Shown: piece after piece, positions 28,240 to 38,293 of the stretch
Layout: every line of letters starts with the position of its first letter
Numbering within the stretch: the first letter of the stretch is position 1
Assembly (NCBI GenBank): GCA_022836915.1
Contig: CP094668.1
Location: 1,674,001-1,738,000, forward strand
DNA: 64,000 nucleotides
From: Paenibacillus sp. OVF10
GTDB lineage: Bacteria > Bacillota > Bacilli > Paenibacillales > Paenibacillaceae
Direction of reading: 5' to 3'
Made by a program: the position numbers and the translations under genes
The notes under the pieces: generated by a model
What the model was told of the DNA's origin: nothing
What the model saw: the letters and a program-made list of their open reading frames with translations, nothing else
Databases searched by the model: none

Positions 28240-28952
28240 TCAAGCCGCATAATCTTCTGACTTCGTCAGGAGGCGGTGCGAAGATTAATTCATTCAATCG
28301 TCCGCCTGGTACAGGGCAGTTAACAGGTGGCTTTAATGGACTTCAAGATCAACGCCTTCGAGTTCTGGATAACATTGCTGAGAGTAAAAAGGCGAGAGAA
28401 TCTTCTAAGTTTTCCGAATATCTGGAGAAGGAAAAAGAGGTTGGGACAGGGGATTATCGACAAATTTCATCTGATGGTTTAAGAAATGAAATAGAACTAA
28501 CAGATGCTCAGAAAACTGAATTGGTTAGTTACTCTGTAAGATTAGGTTTTCCGGAAGAGAATATAGTATTTCGAGAACATTGGAATACCGGTATGATGTA
28601 TGACAGACTGTATATCAATACAGATGTTTTACCAGCAGAGTCTCTTGGAATAGGCACATTAAGTGCGAATACACGTGTTTCGGGTAGAGCTACTATAGCT
28701 CATGAGATTATTGGACATTATGAAGCGTATAAAAGCGGAAGAGCTTTCGAATTATATAATCTTGATGATGCAACGTATGCGCGAAATTTTGCGTTGGACG
28801 AAGCACAAGCCAGTATAAGAGCAGCGAGATTTGCCCCAGAGTTAACTTCTGTAGAGAGAATAACACTACTCAGAGATGCGATTACGAGATTGAAAAATGC
28901 AGATCTCCGTGTAAAGGATGTAAAAAACGAACTTTATATTCAACATAGATAG
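28236..28952 (+). CDS. Toxin domain with HExxH motif, probably fused to the upstream WXG carrier
   Basis: 238 residues, opening at an ATG that overlaps the upstream stop; GGAGGGG is about 15 bases upstream, which is far for a ribosome site. Residues 1-80 are a Gly/Ser/Pro linker and helical region. The C-terminal domain contains RATIAHEIIGHYEAYKSG, an HExxH pair typical of zinc-dependent enzymes, and then ALDEAQASIRAARFAPELTS and RITLLRDAITRLKNADLRVKD, a block seen at the C-terminus of several polymorphic toxins. The activity is not known to me. The stretch is clearly AT-richer than its surroundings, in keeping with transfer or modular exchange. A probable immunity gene follows after 20 bases. 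Confidence 0.7.
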   Translation: MIKPHNLLTSSGGGAKINSFNRPPGTGQLTGGFNGLQDQRLRVLDNIAESKKARESSKFSEYLEKEKEVGTGDYRQISSDGLRNEIELTDAQKTELVSYSVRLGFPEENIVFREHWNTGMMYDRLYINTDVLPAESLGIGTLSANTRVSGRATIAHEIIGHYEAYKSGRAFELYNLDDATYARNFALDEAQASIRAARFAPELTSVERITLLRDAITRLKNADLRVKDVKNELYIQHR

Positions 28953-28972
28953 AAGGAGAAGGGATTGTAATT

Positions 28973-29263
28973 ATGTATAAATTAATGAATGTTGGAGATA
29001 TTTTTGAATCGTCAGAACATGGCACTATTTTAGTGGGAATTAATCCTGATCTTGATAATCTGAGCCATGATCAAATTAAAAAGCGAATCAATAATTATAT
29101 ATTTGTACGAACACCTGACAATAAAGAATTTTCAATAGAAGTGGTTTCAATACAAATCTCAAGTTCGTTAATGAATAAAAAAAGCATTGGAATATGCGTT
29201 GGTAAATCAATAAGACAATCCGAGATCCCTATTAACTCAATAGTGTATACACAAAACTCCTAA
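28973..29263 (+). CDS. Probable immunity protein to the HExxH toxin
   Basis: 96 residues from ATG 28973 with AGAAGGAG upstream. I do not recognise a named family. The pattern MNVGDIFESSEHGTILVGI ... FVRTPDNKEFSIEVVSIQI ... IGICVGKSI ... INSIVYTQ reads like a small beta-barrel of the elongation-factor domain 2 type. Position directly after the toxin domain, the small size, and the same AT-rich composition make an immunity role the natural inference. It is not shown by motif. Confidence 0.55.
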   Translation: MYKLMNVGDIFESSEHGTILVGINPDLDNLSHDQIKKRINNYIFVRTPDNKEFSIEVVSIQISSSLMNKKSIGICVGKSIRQSEIPINSIVYTQNS

Positions 29264-29442
29264 TACTGATCCAATGAACAAAGCTACCACGGCCATGATA
29301 GCGTTTTTATATTAACCCAATATTTTCTTGCCTAATTCGACATATTCGTTTACTATTTTCCCATACATAGTGCTTCAAGCATGCGTTTTTGGGTAGCGCC
29401 TAGTCAAAAAGGCTTGGGTTCACGGGAGAGGAAGAGGAGCGG

Positions 29443-31197
29443 ATGATTGGTTTTTTTAGAAAACGTTTGGTGGTGCGCATTGTTGCAGTAGTCACACTGG
29501 TCATTATGATTATAGCCGTTGGAAGCATGCTGTTACAGGTGGCCAATATGAAACTAGCTGCGCAGAAGGCCATTTCGAGTTACAACATCCAGATTGCTCA
29601 GAGTTATGTGAATCAGCTGGATACAGCATCTTATGCCGAGTTTGCCAAGGACCCCAAGGAGAATGACGAATTCGTGAAGATTCGTGATGAATTGGATGAC
29701 TTTCGCGTAAGCATTGGTGCAATGTATGTGTATTTCGTCAAAATAGATGACAAAGGTACGCCACTTATTATGGTGGACGGCATGAAGGATACAGATAAAG
29801 CCTCGCCTATTAATGAAGTAACGGATGTCCCTCAAGAGGCTGTGCAGAAGCTGCTGCAGGGGCAAACAGCCAGTTCTTCGATTATTAACAATGAGGAGTA
29901 CGGCGACTATATTTCCTCTTACGCTCCCATGCTGGATAGTAATGGCGCTGTAACAGGTGTAATTGGTATCGATACGGCGGTATCGGTCATCGGAAGCATT
30001 GAATCGGATATTATGAAATCGAGTATTCCCTTCTATGCCTTATTGCTACTAATTACACTTATAGGCATTGCTGTTGTCATGTGGTTTATCGTAAGAGGAC
30101 TGCGACCACTTCAACCGCTGAAGGCGAGTGTGGAAAAAATGGCACAGGGTGAGCTTGCAGAAGCGAATCAAATTTTGACGTCATATCGTTTGCGGAGTGA
30201 AGATGAGATTGGAACCACATATCAAGCGATGATACATATGTCCGGTAACTTGAATAAGATTGTGAGTAACATGGTTGAAGGCGTAGCAGTAACCACAGAT
30301 ATTTTATCGGAATCAACGAAGGAATTTAATCGCAGTACCGAAGAGATGCTTGAGATGGGCAAGACGGTTGATCAATCTGTCGAACAGATTAGGCAGGGTG
30401 CACATACGCAGAAGCAGGGTGCAAGCGATAGCGCGCATGCGATGGAAGAGATTGCAAAAGGCATAACGGATATTTCCGAATCCTCGATGGTTGTATCGGA
30501 TGCGGCAACAAGTGCGCTTTCTACGGCGGAGTCCGGTAAACAGAGCATGACACTGATGAAAACACAGATGGAGAGCATCTCAAATGTCTCAAGTGAAGTT
30601 GTAGCGATGGTCCAGGTGCTGAACAATTACTCCCAGGAAATTGGTGGTGCCCTGCACACGGTTCGTGATTTTGCGAGTCAGACGAAGCTGCTTGCGCTTA
30701 ATGCATCCATAGAGGCAGCACATGCAGGAGAACACGGCAAAGGTTTTGCGGTTGTGGCGGATGAAGTTCGGAAGCTTGCTGAGGCCTCAAGCACATCCAT
30801 GGAACGGATCTCCGACTTGTTGCTTCGTATTCAACAAGAATCACAGCAGATTGGCTCACAGATGGGGGTTACTGCAACCGAGATTGGACAAGGTGTTACG
30901 ATTACCGCAGAAGCGGAGCAAGCTTTCGCTCATGTAGTTGATGCATTCCAACTGGTGACCAGCCGCATTCAGGAAGTCTCCGCTGCGGCAGAGGAAATCT
31001 CGGCAGGATCGGAAGAGGCTGCAGCCTCCGTCAATACGATCTCGCAGATATCAGCTGGTGTGTCGGATCATTCGGATGAAATCTATCGCTTGATGCGTGA
31101 ACAATCGGCCATGTTCAACAGGGTGGCGCAGACCTCCACAATGCTGGAGCAGCAGACGAACGAGATGAGTGAAGCCGTACGTAAAGTTAAAGTATAG
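29443..31197 (+). CDS. Methyl-accepting chemotaxis protein
   Basis: 584 residues, with GAGGAAGAGGAG upstream of ATG 29443. Membrane segments at about 9-30 and 191-213 flank an extracellular sensor domain of about 160 residues of the Cache type ([28 protein letters not shown]). A HAMP linker follows (about 214-270, [18 protein letters not shown]), then the long helical signalling domain whose tip is [36 protein letters not shown], here described by position about 405-440. It senses an unknown small molecule and signals to CheA. No chemotaxis partner genes are nearby. Confidence 0.93.
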   Translation: MIGFFRKRLVVRIVAVVTLVIMIIAVGSMLLQVANMKLAAQKAISSYNIQIAQSYVNQLDTASYAEFAKDPKENDEFVKIRDELDDFRVSIGAMYVYFVKIDDKGTPLIMVDGMKDTDKASPINEVTDVPQEAVQKLLQGQTASSSIINNEEYGDYISSYAPMLDSNGAVTGVIGIDTAVSVIGSIESDIMKSSIPFYALLLLITLIGIAVVMWFIVRGLRPLQPLKASVEKMAQGELAEANQILTSYRLRSEDEIGTTYQAMIHMSGNLNKIVSNMVEGVAVTTDILSESTKEFNRSTEEMLEMGKTVDQSVEQIRQGAHTQKQGASDSAHAMEEIAKGITDISESSMVVSDAATSALSTAESGKQSMTLMKTQMESISNVSSEVVAMVQVLNNYSQEIGGALHTVRDFASQTKLLALNASIEAAHAGEHGKGFAVVADEVRKLAEASSTSMERISDLLLRIQQESQQIGSQMGVTATEIGQGVTITAEAEQAFAHVVDAFQLVTSRIQEVSAAAEEISAGSEEAAASVNTISQISAGVSDHSDEIYRLMREQSAMFNRVAQTSTMLEQQTNEMSEAVRKVKV

Positions 31198-31238
31198 TTT
31201 GAGTAAGGTGTAGTAATAGTAACGCAAAAGTAGTTAGA

Positions 31239-31306
31239 AAAGTGTTCCGCTCTTGGAGAAGTTGGTGTTCATCCCAAACTTCCTTCAAAGGGTGGAGCAC
31301 TTTTTA
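31239..31306. terminator. Long bidirectional terminator
   Basis: AAAAGTG-TTCCGCTCTT against AAGGGTGGAGCACTTTTT with further pairing (GAAGTT/AACTTC) toward the loop, between the convergent chemoreceptor and LysR genes. Confidence 0.88.
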
Positions 31307-31309
31307 GAT

Positions 31310-32221
31310 TTAAACTTTTAAATGATCCAGCTCTATCGCCTGTCTGAAGCGTTGGGCGAATCGTTCTGCGGCTACGGCGGCCTCCTTGGACTCCGTCTGT
31401 ACGAAGCCAATTTGCATTTTGGGTTGATCGATTCCAGCGATCTCCACCATCTTCACCAGACCTTCTTTCCATAAGAGGTTTTGGTGAAAGGAAAAGTCGT
31501 GACCAATCGTGGCGGCAATATCGTTTCTTAACACCATGTTGATGGCTTCTGAATTATTTGTTTTAAATAGAATGGACAGAGGTCCATGATCATAGGTGAA
31601 TTCCTTGATGAAGTCTTCGATGAAACCATCTCGATAGAGTGCCAGCTTGTGTTCTTTTAATTGATCAGGTGATACACGGCTGTGCTTGGCAAGTTCAGAC
31701 AGGTGATGCGTACCAACTACCAGCTTACCCGAGTACATGGGACTGAAGTGAAGTCCATCGAATTCCCGCAATTGTTTGGCATAGATCGCGATAAAGCCCA
31801 GATGGGTTTTGTTATTGCGAATATCCTCGATAATTTCCATGGACCCTTTCTCTTCAATGGAGATGTTAAGTTGCGGGTGCTCACGCTTCATATCCGCAGC
31901 AGACTGGACAAGATAGGGCATGACACTTGGAAAAGTAGCCACATGAAGCTCTCCGCTAAGAGAGGAGGCTTCTGCGTTCAGGGATTTCAATTCATCAATC
32001 CGCTGTAAAATGTCCAGTGCCTTGGCAATGAATTGTTTGCCTTCGGGAGTGGGATGAGTACCCTGCCGCGAGCGTTCGAACAGGATGATACCCAATTCTT
32101 TCTCCAGACGATGAACCGATTGGCTGATCGCCGATTGAGTGACATGTAGATGCTCCGAGGCGGCGGAGAATGATTGCGTCTTCGCAATTTCAACGACATA
32201 TTCGAGCTGTTCCAGATTCAT
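31310..32221 (-). CDS. LysR-family transcriptional regulator
   Basis: 303 residues from ATG 32219-32221, with GGAGATGAAATC upstream; a longer frame to 32263 is not supported and would overlap the operator-like palindrome. Winged helix at 1-60 (MNLEQLEYVVEIAKTQSFSAASEHLHVTQSAISQS as the start, given here in parts), effector domain at about 90-295. It is divergent from the butanediol dehydrogenase gene, with a perfect 18-base palindrome between, so autoregulation or control of that gene is likely. The effector is unknown. Confidence 0.9.
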   Translation of the reverse strand: MNLEQLEYVVEIAKTQSFSAASEHLHVTQSAISQSVHRLEKELGIILFERSRQGTHPTPEGKQFIAKALDILQRIDELKSLNAEASSLSGELHVATFPSVMPYLVQSAADMKREHPQLNISIEEKGSMEIIEDIRNNKTHLGFIAIYAKQLREFDGLHFSPMYSGKLVVGTHHLSELAKHSRVSPDQLKEHKLALYRDGFIEDFIKEFTYDHGPLSILFKTNNSEAINMVLRNDIAATIGHDFSFHQNLLWKEGLVKMVEIAGIDQPKMQIGFVQTESKEAAVAAERFAQRFRQAIELDHLKV

Positions 32222-32249
32222 GATTTCATCTCCGTTTAGCATTAATACA

Positions 32250-32267
32250 ACTAATGTTAACATTAGT
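32250..32267. promoter_or_regulatory. Perfect 18-base palindrome upstream of the LysR gene
   Basis: ACTAATGTTAACATTAGT equals its own reverse complement. It lies 29 bases before the LysR start and is the likely autoregulatory site. Confidence 0.6.
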
Positions 32268-32351
32268 ATCTATAAATATGAATAATACATGAACAGCGAT
32301 ATAATATATAGACAAGCGTTATAGTTTTTTACTATATAAGTAGAACCTTTC

Positions 32352-32505
32352 TTTTACACCAGAAACGCAGAGTGCAGAACCAATCTGAAGAAGCAGAGCG
32401 TGCGCCTTTATCACCGGATTTTTCCCTTGGATCAAGGAAATGAAGAAAATCTGGGGATAAGAGCGATCGAAAGATGGTACTGCAACCAGCTTAATTAGGT
32501 GTAAC
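32352..32505 (+). repeat. Intergenic repeat family 1, diverged copy
   Basis: Contains the shared GCCTTTATCACCGGATTTTT and AAAATCTGGGGATAAGAGCG blocks, bounded by TTTACACC and GGTGTAAC. It sits between the LysR regulator and the dehydrogenase gene. Confidence 0.7.
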
Positions 32506-32553
32506 ATGTCTAGTTCAACTTATATAGACAAACATATAAAGGGGATGAACTTC

Positions 32554-33597
32554 ATGAAAGCAGCAGTATGGTATGCCCATAAAGACGTGCGTGTGGAAGA
32601 GCGGGAGGTTCCGGTTGCTCAAGCGGGTCAGGTCAAAATTAAAGTGGAATATGCGGGGATCTGCGGCAGTGACTTGCATGCTTATCATCATGGTGTGGGG
32701 ATTCAAGAAGGCGAGAATCATCCGCTCTCAGGACAGAAAGCACCGTTGACATTGGGTCATGAATTTGCAGGAACCGTGAGTGAATTGGGGAGTAATGTAA
32801 GCGGTATCAGCGTAGGGGATCGAGTCGTGGTAGAGCCGTTGTACCATTGTGGAAAATGTGAGTACTGTATCCAGGGGCGTTACAACCAATGTACTCAATT
32901 TGGATTTGTTGGATTGAATGGTGATGGTGGTTTTGCGGAGTATGTTGTTGTTGAAGCATACATGGTTCATCCCATACCGGATAACGTCACTTTCGAAGAA
33001 GGCGCACTCGTTGAGCCTACGGCAGTAGCCTTTCACGCCGTTCGTCATAGCAAGCTGAAAGTGGGAAATAAGGTAGCCGTATATGGAGCTGGTCCAATTG
33101 GTTTATTGACGATCCTGTCTGCTAAAGCAGCAGGAGCCTCTGAAATCTATGCAGTTGATGTATTTGAGGAACGTTTGGACTTGGCAGTCAAGCTGGGAGC
33201 CATTCCGGTGAACAGTGCCAAAGTCAATGCAACAGAGGTGATCTTGCAACAATCGGGTGGCATTGATGTGGCTTATGAAGCAGCGGGTGTGCAACCAACG
33301 ATGGATAGCGCCATTGCGGTTGTCAAAAAAGGTGGAGAAGTTGTTGTCATCGCAGCCATTCCGAATCCGCTTCAAGTGAACTTCTTCGATCTTCTGGTCA
33401 AAGAAGCAAATCTAACGGCAACGCTGGCATATCGCCACATTTTCCCTGAAGTGATTTCATTGATTGCTGAAGGGTCGCTCGATGTGAAACAAGTCATCAC
33501 CAAGAAAATTAAACTGGACGACATCGTTCAGGAAGGGCTTGAGCTGTTAATGAGCGACAAGAGCCATGCGAAGATTTTGGTGGAGATTGGCGGCTAA
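32554..33597 (+). CDS. bdhA: (R,R)-butanediol dehydrogenase-type zinc alcohol dehydrogenase
   Basis: 347 residues from ATG 32554 (AAAGGGG nine bases upstream); upstream in-frame codons are unsupported. Catalytic zinc ligands Cys37 (AGICGSDLHAY) and His69-Glu70 (LGHEFAG), with Glu in EPTAVAFHAV; the four-cysteine structural zinc loop is Cys99, 102, 105 and 113. The NAD-binding motif is VAVYGAGPIGLLT. The spacing and FVGLNGDGGFAEY match 2,3-butanediol/acetoin dehydrogenases of Bacillus and Paenibacillus, which interconvert acetoin and 2,3-butanediol in fermentation. A terminator follows. Confidence 0.88.
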   Translation: MKAAVWYAHKDVRVEEREVPVAQAGQVKIKVEYAGICGSDLHAYHHGVGIQEGENHPLSGQKAPLTLGHEFAGTVSELGSNVSGISVGDRVVVEPLYHCGKCEYCIQGRYNQCTQFGFVGLNGDGGFAEYVVVEAYMVHPIPDNVTFEEGALVEPTAVAFHAVRHSKLKVGNKVAVYGAGPIGLLTILSAKAAGASEIYAVDVFEERLDLAVKLGAIPVNSAKVNATEVILQQSGGIDVAYEAAGVQPTMDSAIAVVKKGGEVVVIAAIPNPLQVNFFDLLVKEANLTATLAYRHIFPEVISLIAEGSLDVKQVITKKIKLDDIVQEGLELLMSDKSHAKILVEIGG

Positions 33598-33648
33598 AAA
33601 AATCAATAGCGATGTATCATTTCAAATGCTAATTGATCATCTATAAAC

Positions 33649-33689
33649 GTAAAAAAGACCGTTCATGAAGATGATCGGTCTTTTTTACA
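33649..33689 (+). terminator. Rho-independent terminator
   Basis: AAAAAAGACCG / CGGTCTTTTTT stem-loop just after bdhA, symmetrical enough to serve the convergent acetyltransferase gene too. Confidence 0.88.
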
Positions 33690-33732
33690 TTTCATTCTCT
33701 GTTCGCTGATCCCGTGTTGCTGTTACCCAACA

Positions 33733-34245
33733 CTAGGAATCATAGCGGTAACAGATCGCCTTGCCCCCGCCACTCTCGGAGCTGAATTCCTCATCCTCTG
33801 TAAATCCAAAACGCTCATATAAACGGATGGCATTGACCATCTGACCGCCCGTATATAAGTACACCGTATTTTTGCCCATTTCTTTGGCAGAATCTACGCA
33901 TTGCTGGAGCAATACTCTGGCAATCCCGTGACCTCTCCATTTTGGATCAACACCCAACAGCCGAATAAACGGATAATCGATTGGCAATTCAAAGTTTGGA
34001 TAAGCCTTGCGCGCTGTTTCGAATAATTGGACTGTACCGACAATCTGATCATCAATCTTTGCGATCCATAATTGTGTCAGGTACGGATTAACCACAGACT
34101 CTCGAATGTCTTTCAGGTAGGCTTCCCATCGTTCATTTTGTTCAAAAGTCTCCCGATACTCGGCATAACTTGCAACAAGGATATCTACAATCTCTGGATG
34201 GTCTGCTTCTGTGGCAGGATGAATCGTAACGGCAGCCGTTGTCAT
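33733..34245 (-). CDS. GNAT acetyltransferase
   Basis: 170 residues from ATG 34243-34245 with GAAGGGGAATTATAAG upstream. Motif A is RLLGVDPKWRGHGIARVLLQQCVDSAKEMG, followed by YLYTGGQMVNAIRLYERFGF. A stand-alone N-acetyltransferase of unknown substrate, convergent with bdhA. Confidence 0.88.
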   Translation of the reverse strand: MTTAAVTIHPATEADHPEIVDILVASYAEYRETFEQNERWEAYLKDIRESVVNPYLTQLWIAKIDDQIVGTVQLFETARKAYPNFELPIDYPFIRLLGVDPKWRGHGIARVLLQQCVDSAKEMGKNTVYLYTGGQMVNAIRLYERFGFTEDEEFSSESGGGKAICYRYDS

Positions 34246-34374
34246 CTTATAATTCCCCTTCTCTTATGGGTTAAGTATGGAATATAGTTTTCTTGCATTT
34301 TACCATAACGGATTCAATCCGATTCATTCAAATTTTCTATAGGTAACTCAGTCATTTCTATTGATCAAAGCATA

Positions 34375-35139
34375 TCAGCGATTGAGCTGTGTGGAATACA
34401 GATGATTGCGATATTCGGTTGGCGTATTGCCTTCGTATTGCTTGAACATGCGCAGAAACAGCTTGTAGTCGGAGAAGCCGCACTGTCCGGCAATTTCTTT
34501 TACACTGGCATTGGTGTTGAGCAGCAATTGTTTTGCCCGGCGAATACGTTCTGTGAGGATATAGGTTTTGAGTCCAGTACCTTTCTCGCGTTTCACCATT
34601 TTGGAGATATAGTCTTTGTTAAAATTAAAATTTTCTGCAATCTGACTCACCGTGATGTTTGTATGCAGATGAATATCGACCCACTTGCAGATATGGTCCA
34701 CAATTGCATTGTGCGGGCGATAATCCGCCTCTATATTCCGCTCCAGTTCTCTGAACAACAATAACAAAGCAGCGTTGGCTTCCTCGGGTGAGAAGGATGA
34801 CACATGCAGCAATTGCTTGAATAACTGATTGGCCATGGAAGGTACCTGGATAGTGGCATGTGTCCTAAACTGGTTGAATTCTGCCGACATGGCATCATAG
34901 TGAACCCAGTAGAAACTGACGGGTGTGTCGCTGATCTGGTAGCCGTAATGGGTGCGACCAGCGCGCAGAAACAACAGATCGTTGGCACGAACTACATATT
35001 GTTCCTCTTCTTCCGCGATGTACATCTCACCTTCCAGCATCAAAATGATCTCATGCACAGGCATGCTGCGTCTCATGTGGCTCCAGTTGCCTTCGGATAT
35101 GAACTTGCCGCACAGGTAGTGTTCCAGTGGCTTTTGCAT
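34375..35139 (-). CDS. AraC-family regulator, probably of the GH127 gene
   Basis: 254 residues. An N-terminal cupin sugar-sensing domain (about 20-100: VHEIILMLEGEMYIAEEEEQY, ANDLLFLRAGRTHYGY) is followed by a double helix-turn-helix at about 155-250 (NITVSQIAENFNFNKDYISKMVKREKG, IAGQCGFSDYKLFLRMFKQYEG). This layout is typical of AraC activators next to glycosidase genes. It is divergent from the GH127 beta-L-arabinofuranosidase gene with 180 bases between, and is the likely regulator of it. Start ATG 35137-35139 has only a weak GGTGG site. Confidence 0.87.
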   Translation of the reverse strand: MQKPLEHYLCGKFISEGNWSHMRRSMPVHEIILMLEGEMYIAEEEEQYVVRANDLLFLRAGRTHYGYQISDTPVSFYWVHYDAMSAEFNQFRTHATIQVPSMANQLFKQLLHVSSFSPEEANAALLLLFRELERNIEADYRPHNAIVDHICKWVDIHLHTNITVSQIAENFNFNKDYISKMVKREKGTGLKTYILTERIRRAKQLLLNTNASVKEIAGQCGFSDYKLFLRMFKQYEGNTPTEYRNHLYSTQLNR

Positions 35140-35321
35140 AGGACGGATTTATCCACCTTTTCTTGGATTATGAGTCTGATGTAATTGTATCTTATTTGAT
35201 AATATGAGGATATTCAAGCTCTAAAGTGGATTGATGAGTATTAGTCTTGTAGCTAATAAAACGGATTTTACCCCTCAAGAATGAATGGATATCTATTACA
35301 TCCCGAGAAGGAGTGAGTGTA

Positions 35322-37641
35322 ATGATTGAAACGAAAAAAGGATTTCTGGGACCGGAACATGTAGATCTGTTAAATGGTGTGTTCCAAACATCACAAGAGG
35401 TGGGGAGCGTTACCTGTTATCGCTGGATATTGATCGATTCCTGGCTCCATGCTTCGAAGCTCATGGTTTACCTGCCCGAAAGAGCGCTACGCGGGTTGGG
35501 AGGCACGTACCATCAGCGGACATTCCCTTGGACATTATCTGTCTGCCCTGGCTGTGACGTATCAGGCAACCGGGAATATCACGTTAAAAGAAAGACTGGA
35601 TTATGCGGTTACCGAACTGGCGAGAATCCAGCAGACCACGGGGAGCGGGTATATCGGTGGTTTGTCCGAAGAACCTTTCCACATGGCTTTTCGAGCAGAG
35701 AATATTGGTGGATTCAATATCGGTGAATACTGGGTTCCCTGGTACAGTGTACACAAAATCTATCGTGGCCTGATTGATGCGTATAAACTCACTGGCAATA
35801 GACAGGCACTTGATGTAGTTATTCGATTTGCAGATTGGGCGGTAGAAGGTTTGCTCCCGATGACAGAAGAACAGATGCAGACGATGCTTCAAAGTGAACA
35901 CGGGGGCATGAATGAAGTATTTGCACACTTGTACGGGATCACGGGCAAAGCCTTATATCTTGAGATCGCTAACAAGTTCACCCATCAATTGATCCTGAGA
36001 CCCTTGGAGCACAAGCAGGACGATCTTCAAGGCAAACACGCCAATACGCAGATTCCCAAAGTGATCGGTGCAGCCGAAATCTACAACCAGGATCATACTC
36101 ATGAGAGTTATAGGACAGCGGCAGAATTTTTCTGGGACACCACCATTCATCATCGTTCCTACGTATTTGGTGCGACGAGCATCTCGGAGCATTACGAAGC
36201 AAAGGGCATGGAGAGTCTTGGCATCAAAACAGGAGAGAGCTGCTGTACTCACAACATGTTGCACCTTACCAAGCAACTCTTCGCCTGGAATCACGATAGT
36301 GCCTACATGGACTATTATGAAAACGCCATCTACAATCACATCCTTGGCACGCAGGACCCCGATACAGGGAACAAAACGTATTTTGCATCAACGCTGCAAG
36401 GCCACTACAAAATCTATGGTACTCACGATACCGCTTGGTGGTGCTGCACAGGATCAGGCATGGAGAACCCGGGCAAATATGCCGAGGCGATCTATTTTGA
36501 GGATGAACAGGACCTGTACGTCAACCTGTATATCGCTTCCCACTTGGACTGGACTTCACAGGGATTATCCCTAAAGCTTGAAACCGACTTTCCTTATTCG
36601 GAAAAGGTGACCCTGACGATCACCGGAGGCAACGCCTCGGCCCATCTAAGATTACGTGTGCCCTCGTGGCTGCAACAGCCAATGACGGCAACCGTCAATG
36701 GGGATACGGAACATCCGTATACACGGATGGAACCCGGCTATCTTTCCATCGATCGCACATGGACAGCGGGCGATGTCATCACAATCACACTGCCGATGTC
36801 ACTCCGCCAGTACACCTCCCGGGATGACGCCCACAAAGTGGCATTCCTATACGGCCCGATTGTACTCGCCGGCTCACTGGGAAGCGATGGTCTTCCAGAG
36901 GACACGATTGTGGACGAAACAGCGCTGAATCCCAAGACTGCACCTGTACCTGTGATCTGGACGGAGCAGGAGGATGTCCGAGAGTGGATCAAGGTTGTAA
37001 ATGCAGACACGTTAACATTTGAACTTAGCAAGGATGTCACTTCCACAGGCGAAGCCGTGAAGCTCATTCCGTTCTATGATGTGCATCACGAATTTTATAC
37101 CGTGTACTGGCCGTTTAACGATGAAGGGGATGCGCTGGAGAAAGAGTTGAACGATATCACGATCGACAGGGTTCAGGCTGATGGTCAGCAGGATGAGATT
37201 GGACATCAACTGGATAGCAACTGCCGTGGGGAGCATCACAACGGTTCAACCACAGATGGCCGTAAGAAGTTGCATATGTGGCGAGAGGCTTTTGGCGTCA
37301 GTGGGGCTTACTTCAGTTACCAATTGGCGGTAGATCGCGAGACAACCAATTATCTATGTGTGGCCTATTGGGGCGGAGATCATTCCCCGTTTGAACGGGA
37401 AGGTACGTTATATGACAGACAATTCATCATCTCTGTGGATGGTACCGTCATCGGAGAGCAGCGAATTCATATGAACAAAATCGGCGAAGTGTTCTATGTG
37501 ACCTATGATATTCCTGAGGCGGTTACATCAGGCAAAGACAGCGTTACGGTAATGTTCCAGGCGAAGGGCGACAATGGTTGTGCCGGAAAAGTTGTAGAGG
37601 TACGCACCACGCGAAGCAAACCGGAATCCATCTTTTCGTAA
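35322..37641 (+). pseudogene. GH127 beta-L-arabinofuranosidase, with two frameshifts near the start
   Basis: ATG 35322 has GAAGGAG eight bases upstream. The first frame gives KKGFLGPEHVDLLNGVFQTSQEVG, then the protein continues in a second frame (ERYLLSLDIDRFLAPCFEAHGLPA) and a third (KERYAGWEARTISGHSLGHYLSA onward) to 37641. Adding one G at 35402-35405 and one A at 35479-35481 restores a ~774-residue enzyme. The catalytic zinc-thiolate site of the family is visible as GESCCTHNM (Glu-x-Cys) and WWCCTGSGMEN (Cys-Cys, the second group including the nucleophile). The family removes beta-L-arabinofuranose from plant glycans. A C-terminal beta-domain ends in KVVEVRTTR. Cytoplasmic, since no signal peptide is seen. 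Confidence 0.85.
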
Positions 37642-38293
37642 TAAGAGGCATGGTGTGAAAAGGCGCAAAACACATCTAACGAACCACACACACCTTATAT
37701 CGGGAATTGATGTGGTGGGAAATGTAACGAATCTCAGTGACGCTATTTTATTCGAAATAGGTGATATACAACTTCTACGCACCTAAAACGCGAATATAAC
37801 GTGTCTCAGGTTCGTTACATTTTCAGATGAGCTGAAATGCGCCAAATAGCGTCACCTCAGTTCGTTAGCTGTAGAAAACGGCATCAAAATTTCAATATGA
37901 ACACGAAAAATAATGAACGAACGCATAAGGGACGAAACCGGATGATCTCCGATTTGTCCTTTTTGCTTTGCTGCTTTTTCAGACAAGTCTTATATAAAAA
38001 ATGACACGCATAGCTATTTTCCACGTATTACCTGATAACATTTCTTCTCCACAATCTGCTGTCTAGTAAAACTCACTTTTTATGGATTGACCACAAAATT
38101 TCCTGCCAAGTTCCACGTTGTCCCTGAAAATATGAAATGGGATAAGCCCAAACCACGTATATTATGAGTATCCAAATATCCAATCATATCCACCTGAGAG
38201 CGTTAACATCATGTACAATAAGAATAAGTTGAACAGGAAAATTACGACATGAAGCACCAATATATAACATGAAAGGAGGTCGGATGATTAAAC
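37642..38293. other. Intergenic region filled by TAACGAA repeats and a promoter
   Basis: No gene seen. Bases 37675-37868 are a repeat array; 37870-38270 is AT-rich and holds the promoter of the xpaC operon, with the ribosome site AAAGGAGG at 38272-38279. Confidence 0.5.
37675..37868. repeat. TAACGAA-type intergenic repeat (family 2)
   Basis: Opens CTAACGAACC, contains TAACGAATCTCAGTGACGCT, then CGAATATAACGTGTCTCAGG with TTCGTTAC, and closes CTCAGTTCGTTAG. The units are inverted to one another, so the region could fold into a large cruciform. Related loci: 23.5 and 58.8 kb. Confidence 0.7.

Noticed and set aside
28213..28240. Programmed frameshift between WXG carrier and toxin
   Set aside because: There is no slippery heptamer or downstream structure that I can see, and the same one-base phase change occurs in many unrelated genes here, so a lost base is simpler.
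29264..29442. Possible riboswitch before the chemoreceptor gene
   Set aside because: I looked for c-di-GMP and similar conserved loops and saw none.
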